Shown here: positions 31,276 through 40,800 of the stretch, piece after piece
Position numbering within the stretch: position 1 is the stretch's first letter
Layout of the letters: each line of letters starts with the position of its first letter
Assembly (NCBI GenBank): GCA_900769645.1
Contig: CAAGHI010000058.1
Location: forward strand, 1-42,604
Source: Candidatus Gastranaerophilales bacterium
GTDB taxonomy: Bacteria; Cyanobacteriota; Vampirovibrionia; Gastranaerophilales; Gastranaerophilaceae
Direction: 5' to 3'
DNA: 42,604 nucleotides
Position numbers and translations under genes: made by a program
Notes under the pieces: model-generated
The model's input: the letters and a program-made list of their open reading frames with translations, nothing else
Databases searched by the model: none
What the model was told of the DNA's origin: nothing

Positions 31276-32828
31276 ACTTCCTCCTCATCGCTTTCAACTG
31301 CAACTTCTACCGGTTTCAACCAATCACGGTTAATCCATTTACCAATTTTATGAATTCTGCAATATTCTGCCAAATCTTTTTTGATTTCCGGAGCCAAAAT
31401 GTACATTGCAATAATGTTTGGAATTGACATTGCAATCATCATCGCATCTGTAATATTGATAACTGAAGTTACGTTCAAAACAGAACCAATTAAAATAAAT
31501 GCACAATAAATAAATTGGAATGTCAAAGTTCTTTTTCTTCCTTCTCCAAACAAGAAGTTCCAAGATTTTTGACCGTAATAAGCCCAACTAATAATTGTTG
31601 ACAAAGCGTAAAGCAAAACAATACCAGCCAATAGAGTTGGGAAGAAAGGCATTACAGAAGAAATTGCATCTGATGTCATTTCAATACCTGATGTATGACC
31701 GGCGTGAGTTTTATAAACACCTGTGATTACAATTGCAAAAGCTGTCAATGTACACATAAAACCTGTCAAGAACGGGTCAAGCAATGCCACAAACCCTTGT
31801 GACAACGGCTCATCAGTCTTTACTGTTGCATAAACAATCGGTGCAGAACCAGTTCCGGCTTCGTTTGATTGAACAGAACGTCTTAGCCCCATAATCATTG
31901 CAACAAACATACCACCATAAACAGCCTCTGGCTGGAATGCTTCTTTCACGATAATCCAAGCAGCGTGCGGAACAAGTTTAATATTGCAAACAATTACCGC
32001 CATAGCTGCAAATAAATATATAAAAATCTTCAAAGGAACGATTTTTTCAGTAACTTTAACGATATTTTTAATACCGCCAATAACGATTAAACCAACGACA
32101 ATTGCCATACCCAAACCAATTACCCAGTGGAAATTGTGCATAAAGCCGTTTTCGCCACCACAAACATTTACAAACTGGTTTGCAGCTTGGTTAATCTGAA
32201 TCATATTACCGCCTGTAATACCACCGCAAATACAAAGAATAGCGAACATTACAGACAATGGTTGCCCAAGCCATCTCATTTTTTTACGAGTCAAACCGTG
32301 AGCCATATAGTGCATCGGTCCACCAGAAATAGAGCCGTCAAGGTTAAATCTTCTGTATTTTACCGCCAAAGAAGCTTCTACAAACTTCAAAGACATACCC
32401 AAAAGTGCGCCGACGATAATCCAAAAAGCAGCTCCAGGACCACCCATTGAAATAGCAATCGCAACACCAGCAATACTTCCCAAGCCGATTGTACCTGACA
32501 AAGCAGTCATCAAAGCCTGAAATGCAGAAGTTTCACCAGAGCCGTCACCGCCTGATTTTTTAGGCTTGCAAACAACCTCAATTGCGTGCTTAAAGCCCCA
32601 AACAGCAATACCTCTCAAATAGAAAGTAAAGAATATTCCGGCGAACAAAATCCAAAATATAATAATCGGTACATCTGCCCCAAAAACATGTACAGGGTGG
32701 AAAATTACCGCCGCTATCGCATCGGACACCGGTGCAACGTTTTTATCCATAAACGCATCGATATTAAAAGCGTTTGCCTGCTGAATGTTTAATAAGAGTG
32801 TCAAAAGTACAATTAAAATTTTGTTCAT
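31260..32828 (-). CDS. Alanine/glycine:cation symporter (AGCS family)
   Basis: Imports alanine or glycine with Na+, 522 residues, around eleven membrane segments. Diagnostic blocks: TALSGTIGLGSIAGVAIAI, GGPGAAFWIIVGALLGMSLKFVE, AVKYR, GLRRSVQSNEAGTGSAPI and FLTGFMCTLTAFAIV. An N-terminal hydrophobic stretch with a signal-like end (QQANAFN) precedes the first conserved helix and is longer than in many homologues. The start is the ATG at 32828 with AAAGGA 9 nt upstream; an upstream ATG at 32867 would add 13 polar residues before that signal. It is followed by the overlapping ACT gene. Confidence 0.94.
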   Translation of the reverse strand: MNKILIVLLTLLLNIQQANAFNIDAFMDKNVAPVSDAIAAVIFHPVHVFGADVPIIIFWILFAGIFFTFYLRGIAVWGFKHAIEVVCKPKKSGGDGSGETSAFQALMTALSGTIGLGSIAGVAIAISMGGPGAAFWIIVGALLGMSLKFVEASLAVKYRRFNLDGSISGGPMHYMAHGLTRKKMRWLGQPLSVMFAILCICGGITGGNMIQINQAANQFVNVCGGENGFMHNFHWVIGLGMAIVVGLIVIGGIKNIVKVTEKIVPLKIFIYLFAAMAVIVCNIKLVPHAAWIIVKEAFQPEAVYGGMFVAMIMGLRRSVQSNEAGTGSAPIVYATVKTDEPLSQGFVALLDPFLTGFMCTLTAFAIVITGVYKTHAGHTSGIEMTSDAISSVMPFFPTLLAGIVLLYALSTIISWAYYGQKSWNFLFGEGRKRTLTFQFIYCAFILIGSVLNVTSVINITDAMMIAMSIPNIIAMYILAPEIKKDLAEYCRIHKIGKWINRDWLKPVEVAVESDEEEVCPKL

Positions 32829-32925
32829 TAATTTTTTCCTTTCGGGTAATAATCTTAGGCTGTCCACACAAAGGGTAAATCACCAACCTACACCCCATAT
32901 TACCAAAAACATGCCAAGATGATGT

Positions 32926-34038
32926 CTAATCTTTACAAAATCTTAAAATTTGTTGCAAATAATGTTCTGCACATTTTAAAGAAGTGAGCTCGGAAACAGT
33001 CTGAAAACTATTAATACGTAACGTTTTTAATCTATTTTCATCAAGATTTTTTATATTAAGAAGTGTTTCTCTAATCGCATCAACATTCGGCTCAGTCAAG
33101 AACCCATTTTCACCGTTTTTAATAATTCCATCGACGCCGTCTCCTTTAGTGCAGACTGTAATACAACCACTTACCATTGCCTCTAAATAAACCATACCGA
33201 AGGTTTCACCCACACTAGGCAGTACAAAAACATCACTCTCACGCATTTTTACCAAAACTTCATCATGTGGCAAGCGTCCCGTAAAATTCACGTTTTTGTC
33301 AATCTTACCAAGGCTTTTGCGCTCTTTACCATCGCCAATCACTGTCAGTTCAAAACCTTCAAGCCCTTTGCAAGCTTTAATAACTTTGTCAATATTTTTT
33401 CGTTTTTTGAAGTGAGCACAGGTGAGAACTTTTATTAGTGAGTGGTGAGTAGTGAATAGTGAATGGTTCGTTTCATCTAACAGCTTTTCATTAATTCCTG
33501 ACGGTGCAACAAAAGTTTTATCCTCAAATTCAGGGTACAATTTTAATAGTTTATCCTGCAAAATAAACGATCTGCAAGCGATTGCTTTCGCATTCTTCAA
33601 AGCCTTTTCCAATCTGGTTTTAAAATGGATTTTATAAAGCGGATTTGTCAAAACCTCAATATCAGAGTTATGAATTCCGGCAACAAAAGGGAGTCCTAAT
33701 TTATCCGCAAAAAGAATTCCAGATGGCATGTGAGCAACTACAATGTCATATTTGTGTTTATTGAGTTGAAGTATACCCAACCTCCTACTAACATTGAATT
33801 TCCTCTTAACATCAAACCAAAACGGAGTCCAATAATTTATATTAAAAACATCTCCATATTTTCCAGATTTATAAAACGGTTTTCCGCGCAAAAACGAATT
33901 GAAAATAAAATTCGGCTTTAAAACATCAACATTATGTCCAATTTTTTCCCACTCTTCAACAAACGCCAAAAGAGTGCGAGGAGTTGTTTTTTCGTCGCTT
34001 TTTACTGGATATAAATCAGTTATGAAAAGAATATTCAT
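32926..34038 (-). CDS. GT4-type glycosyltransferase with a repeat inserted in the linker
   Basis: 370-residue GT-B fold glycosyltransferase (family 4-like). N-terminal Rossmann domain about 1-180 (MNILFITDLYPVKSDEKTTP start, VAHMPSG), C-terminal domain about 200-365 with VLTCAHFKKRKNIDKVI, VIGDGKERKSL, VNFTGRLPHDEV and the nucleotide-binding VLPSVGETFGMVYLEAMVSG. Residues about 189-202 (TNHSLFTTHHSL) are encoded by a dispersed intergenic repeat that has landed in frame in the flexible interdomain linker. It may add a sugar to a surface glycan; the substrate is unknown. There is no Shine-Dalgarno; a promoter ends 6 nt before the ATG. It is divergent from the TPR gene. Confidence 0.9.
   Translation of the reverse strand: MNILFITDLYPVKSDEKTTPRTLLAFVEEWEKIGHNVDVLKPNFIFNSFLRGKPFYKSGKYGDVFNINYWTPFWFDVKRKFNVSRRLGILQLNKHKYDIVVAHMPSGILFADKLGLPFVAGIHNSDIEVLTNPLYKIHFKTRLEKALKNAKAIACRSFILQDKLLKLYPEFEDKTFVAPSGINEKLLDETNHSLFTTHHSLIKVLTCAHFKKRKNIDKVIKACKGLEGFELTVIGDGKERKSLGKIDKNVNFTGRLPHDEVLVKMRESDVFVLPSVGETFGMVYLEAMVSGCITVCTKGDGVDGIIKNGENGFLTEPNVDAIRETLLNIKNLDENRLKTLRINSFQTVSELTSLKCAEHYLQQILRFCKD
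33445..33467. repeat. 23-nt exact copy of the 13.9-kb repeat inside a CDS
   Basis: Identical over 23 nt to 13876-13898. Read on the minus strand it encodes NHSLFTTH (residues 191-198) of the glycosyltransferase. The immediate flanks still resemble the repeat (GAGTGGTGAG on one side). Confidence 0.85.
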
Positions 34039-34044
34039 AACTTT

Positions 34045-34073
34045 ATTATAGCCGAGTTTTCAGATATTGTAAA
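34045..34073 (-). promoter_or_regulatory. Leaderless-type promoter of the glycosyltransferase
   Basis: On the minus strand: TTTACA (34068-34073), a 17-bp spacer, TATAAT (34045-34050), 6 nt, ATG at 34038. The same boxes and spacing as the AsmA-like gene promoter. The -35 box overlaps that of the divergent TPR promoter. Confidence 0.72.
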
Positions 34074-34095
34074 CGACTTTTGTTTCAGATAGAAT
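34067..34095 (+). promoter_or_regulatory. Promoter of the TPR gene, sharing its -35 region with the divergent promoter
   Basis: TTGTAA (34067-34072), a 17-bp spacer, TAGAAT (34090-34095). Five of the six -35 bases are also the -35 bases of the minus-strand promoter. The leader then contains AAGAGGA before the ATG at 34117. Confidence 0.55.
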
Positions 34096-34116
34096 TTTGT
34101 AAAAAAGAGGATTACT

Positions 34117-34602
34117 ATGGAACACGATTACAAATTTTATTTGGACAAAGGAATTTCTGAAACAAACGAAGGAAAATTTGACGAGGCACTTCACTCGCTA
34201 GATAAAGCTATTGCTCTTAACCCAGATGAAGCGATGCCATATTTTTCTATGGCAATTGTATTTCACCACCTCGGAGAACTTGCACCGGCTTATGAAAATT
34301 ACACAAAAGCGATTGAATTAAATCATAAAATGATTGATGCATATTTCAACCGTGCACAAGTAATTTTGGCAGACAAAGAAGCTGATAATGACAAATTAAA
34401 ATCTGCAATTTCTGATTTTGACAAAGCGATTGAGCTTGACCCAAAATTTATTGACGCATTGTACTACAAAGCAACAGTACAAAAGAAATTGGAAGATTAC
34501 AAAGGTGCAATTGAAACATTAGACAAAGTTCTTGCAATCGAACCCAAAGCCGTCTACTCAAACGCTCTGAAAAAATTGATTTTGCAGAAGTATTTGAAAT
34601 AA
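34117..34602 (+). CDS. Tetratricopeptide repeat protein
   Basis: 161 residues composed almost wholly of TPR units: about 5-38 (YLDKGISETNEGKFDEALHS LDKAI), 39-72 (AMPYFSMAIVFHHLGELAPA), 73-114 (with a short insertion DKEADNDKLK) and 115-148 (ALYYKATVQKKLEDYKGAIE). Such proteins are protein-interaction scaffolds; there is no catalytic domain, signal or anchor. The start is supported by AAGAGGA 7 nt upstream. It is transcribed alone and closed by a strong hairpin terminator. Specific partner unknown. Confidence 0.9.
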   Translation: MEHDYKFYLDKGISETNEGKFDEALHSLDKAIALNPDEAMPYFSMAIVFHHLGELAPAYENYTKAIELNHKMIDAYFNRAQVILADKEADNDKLKSAISDFDKAIELDPKFIDALYYKATVQKKLEDYKGAIETLDKVLAIEPKAVYSNALKKLILQKYLK

Positions 34603-34620
34603 ATATTATTCTACATAAAA

Positions 34621-34648
34621 AAAGATGGCTTGTGCCATCTTCTTTATT
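34621..34648 (+). terminator. Intrinsic terminator after the TPR gene
   Basis: AAGATGGC (34622-34629), a loop of 4-5 nt, GCCATCTT (34634-34641), followed by CTTTATT. An A-run precedes it, so it may also work on the other strand. Confidence 0.85.
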
Positions 34649-34701
34649 CCTTATCCTTTTTCCTTTTTTTAAATCTATTCCTTTTCCTAAATCCTATTGA
34701 T

Positions 34702-34962
34702 TTATCTAACGACTTGTGATACAAAGTTTACTGCATCAAAGAAAGAATCTCTTACGAACTCTTTTGCCAATGTTGAAATCGGTCGGTTCTCAATACAGTC
34801 GAACACGTAATAAATTGGGTCTTTCGAGTTGTTAAAACGCATTCTTTTATCATTTTTTCCGATGAAAGTATAATCTTCCAAGTTTTCGCTTGATACGTCT
34901 TTCGGATTAACTTTCTTTGGAGTTTTACTTCTAACTAATGTTCCAAACTTTGTGCTTGCCAT
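34702..34962 (-). CDS. Small hypothetical protein (86 residues)
   Basis: Not recognised. Basic N-terminus (residues 1-20, TKFGTLVRSKTPKKVNPK), a beta-type centre (YTFIGKNDKRMRFNN, PIYYVFD) and an amphipathic C-terminal helix (STLAKEFVRDSFFDAVNFVSQ). No signal or membrane helix. A purine-rich GAGAAGAG lies just before the ATG. Its upstream region shares the 14-mer TATATCTTACATAT with the region before the XRE regulator at 35971, suggesting common control. Soluble; function unknown. Confidence 0.65.
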   Translation of the reverse strand: MASTKFGTLVRSKTPKKVNPKDVSSENLEDYTFIGKNDKRMRFNNSKDPIYYVFDCIENRPISTLAKEFVRDSFFDAVNFVSQVVR

Positions 34963-35067
34963 TTTCTCTTCTCTCTCTTTATATCTTACATATATATAAA
35001 GTATTGAAGTCTAAAAAAATTGCTTTTTGAGGTTTATAATTGTAAAGAATTCGTTACAAATAAGATA

Positions 35068-35844
35068 TCAATATTCTATTTTCCACCCATTTTCAATTAT
35101 AGATGCTGAACAACCTGAACCATAACCACTATATGACCTACCTTTTACTTTACAAGTATATCCGGATCCAGTTGACCAATAATAACGTTGCCAATTTGCT
35201 TCCCCACCCATAGCCTTTGCAAACTTTTCACCACCAGATGGTACTATAGAACCATTACTCAATAAGAAAAATGAAAACACATCATAACCAAGGGTATTTG
35301 GAGCTTTTAATCCATTTGTATCCACTACTATTTCATTTATTAAAGATGTATTTAGTCCTCCTTCTAACAAAAAGTAAGTTCCATCCTTAAGTAAAAATAA
35401 TACTCCAGACTCACTAACACACTGATTTTTGTTAGTTTGTTTATAAGATAAACCATATACTTTTCCAACATTTTGTTTACAATATTGAGAATTAGTAATA
35501 TTGCCTCCTTGAGGATTTAATTTTTTGTAATCAGTTACACTATATCCTTGAACGATATCAAACGCATTTTTAAATATCGGAAAGACCTGACTATAAAATT
35601 CATTACTATTAATAGAATAATTATTTTTAATTTGACTATAACACGTATCAGACATTTCGGTAGCCCCATCTTGTGCAATGATTAATCTAAAACCATTCTG
35701 CAAAACAGAATAAGTTTTTTTCAGTTGGTTTACATACACTCTATTTTTATAATTTTGAATTAACATTGGCATAGTCAATGCAGCAACAACACCAATAATA
35801 CCAAGAGTTATTAACACTTCTGATAATGTGAAACCTTTTTTCAT
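35068..35844 (-). CDS. Type IV pilin-like / pseudopilin protein
   Basis: 258 residues with a class III prepilin leader: MKKG cut before FTLSEVLITLG, Glu at +5, then a hydrophobic helix to about residue 30. This N-terminal variety is very common in Gastranaerophilales. The C-terminal globular region contains three or more Cys (SDTCYSQ, NQCVSESG, GYTCKVKG, GSGCSAS) that probably form disulfides outside the cell. It could be a minor pilin, a pseudopilin or a secreted adhesin-like subunit handled by a type IV pilus or type II secretion system. No prepilin peptidase or pilus ATPase is in the window. AAAGGAATAG precedes the ATG. Confidence 0.88.
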   Translation of the reverse strand: MKKGFTLSEVLITLGIIGVVAALTMPMLIQNYKNRVYVNQLKKTYSVLQNGFRLIIAQDGATEMSDTCYSQIKNNYSINSNEFYSQVFPIFKNAFDIVQGYSVTDYKKLNPQGGNITNSQYCKQNVGKVYGLSYKQTNKNQCVSESGVLFLLKDGTYFLLEGGLNTSLINEIVVDTNGLKAPNTLGYDVFSFFLLSNGSIVPSGGEKFAKAMGGEANWQRYYWSTGSGYTCKVKGRSYSGYGSGCSASIIENGWKIEY

Positions 35845-35919
35845 AACTATTCCTTTCTTTTTATGGTTAAATACTTCACGTTATATATCGTATACAGATA
35901 AATTCCCAGCTTTACTATT

Positions 35920-35936
35920 GTAAGATTATATCTTAC
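35920..35936. promoter_or_regulatory. 17-bp palindrome upstream of the XRE regulator
   Basis: GTAAGAT-TAT-ATCTTAC is a perfect inverted repeat, 34 nt before the regulator ATG and between two divergent genes. It has the size and position of an autoregulatory operator. The right half plus flank (TATATCTTACATAT) recurs at 34980-34993. Confidence 0.45.
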
Positions 35937-35970
35937 ATATTTATCACTATTATTGTTGCAAAATAAGTGT

Positions 35971-36180
35971 ATGTCAAGACTTATGAAACTTGGACAAAAT
36001 ATTAAATATTATAGAAAACAAAAAAATTTATCTCAGAACGAATTTGCCGAAATGATAAATTTTTCGCGAGAACATCTCGCCTGCATTGAAACGGGTAAGG
36101 AATATATAAGTCTTAGAAAATTATTTTTAATTGCAGATACATTAGAAATCCCATTAACCAAACTCATCGATTTTGATTAA
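35971..36180 (+). CDS. XRE-family helix-turn-helix regulator
   Basis: 69 residues, little more than a Cro/C1-type DNA-binding domain: LGQNIKYYRKQKNLSQNEFAEMINFSREHLACIETGKEYISLRKL, with recognition helix FSREHLACIETG. I start at the ATG at 35971; an ATG at 35953 would add six residues (MLQNKC) and has no better signal. No clear Shine-Dalgarno. A perfect palindrome upstream may be its operator. Short single-domain XRE proteins often act as repressors of neighbouring or accessory genes; here the flanking pseudopilin and the 86-residue protein are candidates. Confidence 0.85.
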   Translation: MSRLMKLGQNIKYYRKQKNLSQNEFAEMINFSREHLACIETGKEYISLRKLFLIADTLEIPLTKLIDFD

Positions 36181-36234
36181 ATAGAAAAATAATTAGATAA
36201 ATCTAACACTACCAAATATAATCACACTGTTGGA

Positions 36235-36410
36235 TTGGGAAACCCAACCTACTATGCATCTTCGTGTCTTAATCAGTGTCATTGCGTAAACGCCTTACCC
36301 CACAACCTGATGTAGGAACGAACATCGTTACAAAGGGCTACGTGCGTAAGAGCTTTACACCAATGTATGAGGTATGAACCAATGTTATCACAGAGAGCTA
36401 CGTGCGTAGC
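36235..36410. repeat. Repeat block: small hairpin and two tandem family C units
   Basis: TTGGG AAA CCCAA (36235-36247) is followed by two units of roughly 60 nt, each ending GCTACGTGCGTA (36338-36348 and 36398-36408). The unit includes TTTACACCAATGTATGA and is also found inside the family A copy at 12445-12587. GCTACG/CGTAGC is a 6-bp palindrome. The stop codon of the TolC-like gene lies at the edge of the second unit. Confidence 0.7.
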
Positions 36411-36411
36411 A

Positions 36412-37827
36412 CTATTTTCCAAGTTCTACCACATCAGACGTATCGCCAGCAAGGTTTTTACCTATTGCCTTTTCAAGTGCAGCTTTTGACGAATTATACT
36501 GGTACAATGCGTTGTAATACGTCAATTGTGCCTGTTGGTAATTGATTTGAGCATCTTTCAACTCTGTCGGACTTGCTTCGCCAACACGGTATCTGCCATA
36601 AGAAAGTTCATAGTTTTCTTTCGCTTGTTTTACGCCCAAAATCGCAACTGGCATTTGATTTTTCTTTTCTTCTAACGTCAAAAACGCATTTTGAATTTCT
36701 AAATAAATCGAATTCTGCGTGTTTTTCGCATTGGCAATTTCCTTGTCATACAAGTATCTTGCTTCTTTAATCTCATTTTTAATCAACATTCCGTTGATTG
36801 TCGGAAAGTTCAAATATCCACCGATGTTATAACCATAGTTGGAATTCCAACTTTTACCACCTCGTTGGTATTGTCCTTCAATCGAAAGTGTCGGGAAGTA
36901 AGATTTTTTGACTAATTTCATCGTCTGATTAGCACTTTCAACTTTCAATTCCGCAAGTTTAAGTTCCGGTCTTGCATCACGTGCTATTTCAACAGATTGA
37001 TTGAACGAAACATCAACCGGCTGGTACTTCAAACGTTCTTGAACATTATATTTGTCAATAAATGGAACACCCATAACATTGTTAAGCTTTGCTACGGCAA
37101 GGTTTACGGCATTATCCGCTTGAATAAGTTGTAATTTTGCATTACTTAAATTAACTTCTGCAATCGTAACATCAACCTTCGGATTCATACCGATTTCATA
37201 AAAGGCTTTCGCCTGATTATAAAACATTTCAAACTTTTTAACCGTATCTTCTGCAACACGACGATTTTCAAAGGCGAACAAAAGGTTATAATACGCATCT
37301 TTTGTCTGATAAATTACGTCATTAATAGTTGCACTAAGCGTTGTTTTATATGCTTCATAGTCCAAACGTTTTATTGTTGCTTGGTTTTGCGTAACTCCAA
37401 AATCGTAAAGCATTTGTTGGAGCGTAACTTGTCCCAAAATATAGTAATTAAACGTCAAATTTCTACCCAAAGCATCAGACAATTGAAGTTGTTTAATCTT
37501 TGTATAACCAGTCTGCCAGCTTAATTGCGGAAAATAATTTGCCCAAACCTGCTTTATTCGTGCATCAGACGCAAGAATATCATGAAATGCAGCATTAATC
37601 TGCGGGTTATTACCGAGGGCAAGTTCTATACACTTGTCGAGCGTCATATCAATATTTTTTTCAACAGAACCTTCGATTACAAAATCAGGTTTTTGAGGAT
37701 TTGACGGCAACACTTTATCCGCTGACGGATATTCTTTTTCGTTAACTTTATTCCCGATATCCGCACTAATCGCAGATGTTGAGGTTATTCCTAATATTAA
37801 ACTAAGTAATAATATTCTTTTTAACAT
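36412..37827 (-). CDS. TolC-family outer-membrane channel of the RND operon
   Basis: Outer-membrane duct for the adjacent RND pump, 471 residues. Signal peptide about 1-22 (MLKRILLLSLILGITSTSAIS), then two OEP domains: CIELALGNNPQINAAFHDILA and SVEIARDARPELKLAELKVES, each followed by long coiled helices; GRYRVGEASPTELKDAQINYQ near the C-terminus is the usual closing motif. Its ATG shares one base with the stop codon of the pump gene (TAATG), so translation is coupled. Last gene of adaptor - pump - channel. The stop codon lies at the border of a repeat unit. Confidence 0.93.
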   Translation of the reverse strand: MLKRILLLSLILGITSTSAISADIGNKVNEKEYPSADKVLPSNPQKPDFVIEGSVEKNIDMTLDKCIELALGNNPQINAAFHDILASDARIKQVWANYFPQLSWQTGYTKIKQLQLSDALGRNLTFNYYILGQVTLQQMLYDFGVTQNQATIKRLDYEAYKTTLSATINDVIYQTKDAYYNLLFAFENRRVAEDTVKKFEMFYNQAKAFYEIGMNPKVDVTIAEVNLSNAKLQLIQADNAVNLAVAKLNNVMGVPFIDKYNVQERLKYQPVDVSFNQSVEIARDARPELKLAELKVESANQTMKLVKKSYFPTLSIEGQYQRGGKSWNSNYGYNIGGYLNFPTINGMLIKNEIKEARYLYDKEIANAKNTQNSIYLEIQNAFLTLEEKKNQMPVAILGVKQAKENYELSYGRYRVGEASPTELKDAQINYQQAQLTYYNALYQYNSSKAALEKAIGKNLAGDTSDVVELGK

Positions 37828-40800
37828 TATTTATTATTTTCCTTCTTCAAATGTAATTCACGAGCCTTGTGAGCCGTGTAAACTTTCAAATCTTCAACAA
37901 GTACGAAGAATGCCGGAACCAAGAAAGTACCGATAAAGGCAACCGCCATCATACCACCAAACACTGTCATACCAACAGAATTACGGCTGGCAGCACCTGC
38001 TCCTTTTGCAAATACAAGCGGTAATAAACCTAAGATGAACGCAATGTTCGTCATCATTACAGCTCTGAACCTCAACTTTGCCGCCTGCATTGCTGAATCT
38101 ATAATGCTCATTCCGCCTTCATGCGCATCTTTTGCAAACTCGATAATCAAAATTGCCTGTTTTGTAGACAAACCAATTAACATAACGAGCCCGATTTGCG
38201 AATACAAGTCAAGAGAATATCCTGAAATATACTGGAAGAACAAAGCTCCAACGAGTGCAACCGGAGAAATCAAAAGTACAGCAATCGGCAACATCCAGCT
38301 TTCATACAAACCGACCAAGAACAAGTAGATGAAAACAAGTGACATTGCAAGGATTGGACCGATTTGTCCTGCTGATTCTTTTTCTTGCAAAGAGCTTCCA
38401 GACCAAGCATACCCCATATCTTTCGGAAGAATTTCATCGGAAATAGCTTCCATAGCAGACATAGCCTGCCCAGAACTTACGCCGTTTCTTGCTTGTCCGT
38501 TAATTGTAATTGACGGATACATATTGAACCTTGTCAAACTATATGGACCGACAATATTAGATACATTTACAACAGCAGACAAAGGAACCATGGTTCCGGA
38601 ATTGCTTTTCACATAAATTTTGTCAATATCACTAGGTTTTTCCCTGTAATCAGAATCCGCTTGTAAATAAACACGATAAACACGTCCGTATTTATTAAAG
38701 TCGTTTACATAAGATTTTCCAAAATATCCTGACAAAGCATTATAAATTTCAGAAATATTTACGCCTTGTGCAAGAGCCTTATTTTCGTCAACTTTAATCA
38801 TCAACTGTGGAAGGTTTGCGGTAAATGAAGTGTAAACCATCTGAAAAGCAGAATTTTTATTACCTGCTTGAATTAGTTTTTGAGCCTCTTCATAAAGTTC
38901 TTGCGGAGTTCTGTCACCCTTATCCAACAATTGGTACTCAAAACCACCAAACATGCCCAAACCTGAAATTGAAGGTGGAGAGAATGCCGCAATAGTTGCA
39001 GACGGATAATTTGCAAACTCTGTCTTAATTTTACCTAAAATAGTTTGCATTGAAAGATCTTTTGACTTACGTTTAGACCAATTTGAAAGTTCTGCAACAA
39101 TCAACGCAGTATTTTCCCCCGAAAACCCTACCAAAGTAATCGTATTTTCGACCCCAGGGATTTTCAAAATTCTTTCTTCAACTTCGTTTGCAACGATATT
39201 TGTTCTGGAAGCTGATGAACCGTCCGGCAACTGAATTTGAGCAAACACAGCACCTTTATCTTCTGTCGGTAAAAAGCCTTTTGGAATTAACACAAACATC
39301 ACAGACGTAAACAATACAATTCCTGCAAAGACTGATATAGTCAATTTTGGCGAATTAATAAATACTTTTACACCGTTCAAATAATTATCTCTGATACCGG
39401 CGAACCAGTCATCAAATTTTTGAATAAATTCAAAATCGGCTTTTTCTTCACCTGATTTCAAAATCATAGCACAAAGTGCAGGAGCAAGAGTCAACGCAAC
39501 AAGAGTTGACAACCCGATTGAAGAAGCGATACACAAAGCAAATTGTCTAAACATTTGCCCCGTAATCCCTGACATAAACGAAACCGGCACAAATACCGCC
39601 ATCAATACAAGAGAAGTTGCGAGTACGGCACCAAATACCTCTTTCATCGTAACTTCCGTCGCATCAACAGGCGATTTGCCTTCTTGAATGTGTCTTTGCG
39701 TATTTTCCAATACTACAATAGCATCATCAACAACCAGCCCTACTGCCAAAACCAAGCCAAATAGGATTAAAAGGTTAATTGAAAAGCCTAACATATTCAT
39801 AAAAATGAACACACCAATCAACGAAACAGGAATTGCACAAAACGGAATTAACGCCGCACGTCCGCTTCCCAAGAACAAATAAGTAACGGCACCTACAAGC
39901 AAAATAGCAAGTCCGATAGCACTTATAACCTCTTTAATTGACTCCCTTACAAATTCTGTTTCGTCACGCTGAATTTTATATTCAATACCTTGCGGAAAAC
40001 CTTTGCTCAATTCTTCCATCTTTTTAGTAATTTTATTTGACAAATCAATAGCGTTAGCTTCCGGTAACTGACTGATTGAAATAATGGCAGAATCTTTCCC
40101 GCCAATACGCGAGAAGAACGAGTAACTTTCAGCCCCTAACTCAACTCTTGCAATATCTTTCAACTTAATTTGAGATCCATCGGCTTTTGAACGGATAATA
40201 ATGTTTTCAAATTCTGAAACATCTTTCAAACGACCTTTTGTACGCATTGTAAGCTTAATCATCTGCTTGTTTTTCATAGGTTCAACACCCAAGTCACCGG
40301 CAGGAACCTGTGTGTTTTGAGTTTGAATTGCAGAGCTTACCTCAGAAACAGACACGCCTAAATTCGCCATCTTCGCCGCATCTAGCCATATTCTCATAGA
40401 ATAATCAGAAGATCCGAATACCGAAACCTTACCAACACCCTTGATACGAGCAAGTTCGTCCTTAATATAAATAGATGCATAGTTGGCGATATACAAGGAA
40501 TCATAAGTATGAGTCGGAGAGTTTACTGAAATCATCATCAATCCGGGGCCACCTGTAGATTTTTTTACCGACAACCCATAACGTTTAACCTCTTCCGGCA
40601 ATCTCGGAGTAACCAATTGCAACTGGTTTTGAACGTTTACAACCGCCATATCAGGATCTGAACCGATATTAAAGTACAAAGTCAACTGATATTGCCCGTT
40701 TTGGGAAGTTGACGACATATAAATCATATCCTGAACACCATTCAACTGAGCTTCAACTGGTGCTGCGATAGTATCTGCAACAACGTCAGAACTCGCACCT

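Noticed and set aside
35959..35970. A sixth leaderless promoter before the XRE gene
   Set aside because: The sequence 6 nt before the ATG is CAAAAT and no -35 box stands at 17-18 bp, so it falls short of the other five.
36338..36410. CRISPR-like spacing of GCTACGTGCGTA
   Set aside because: Only two units, no regular spacers, no cas genes, and a third copy lies inside another repeat far away.
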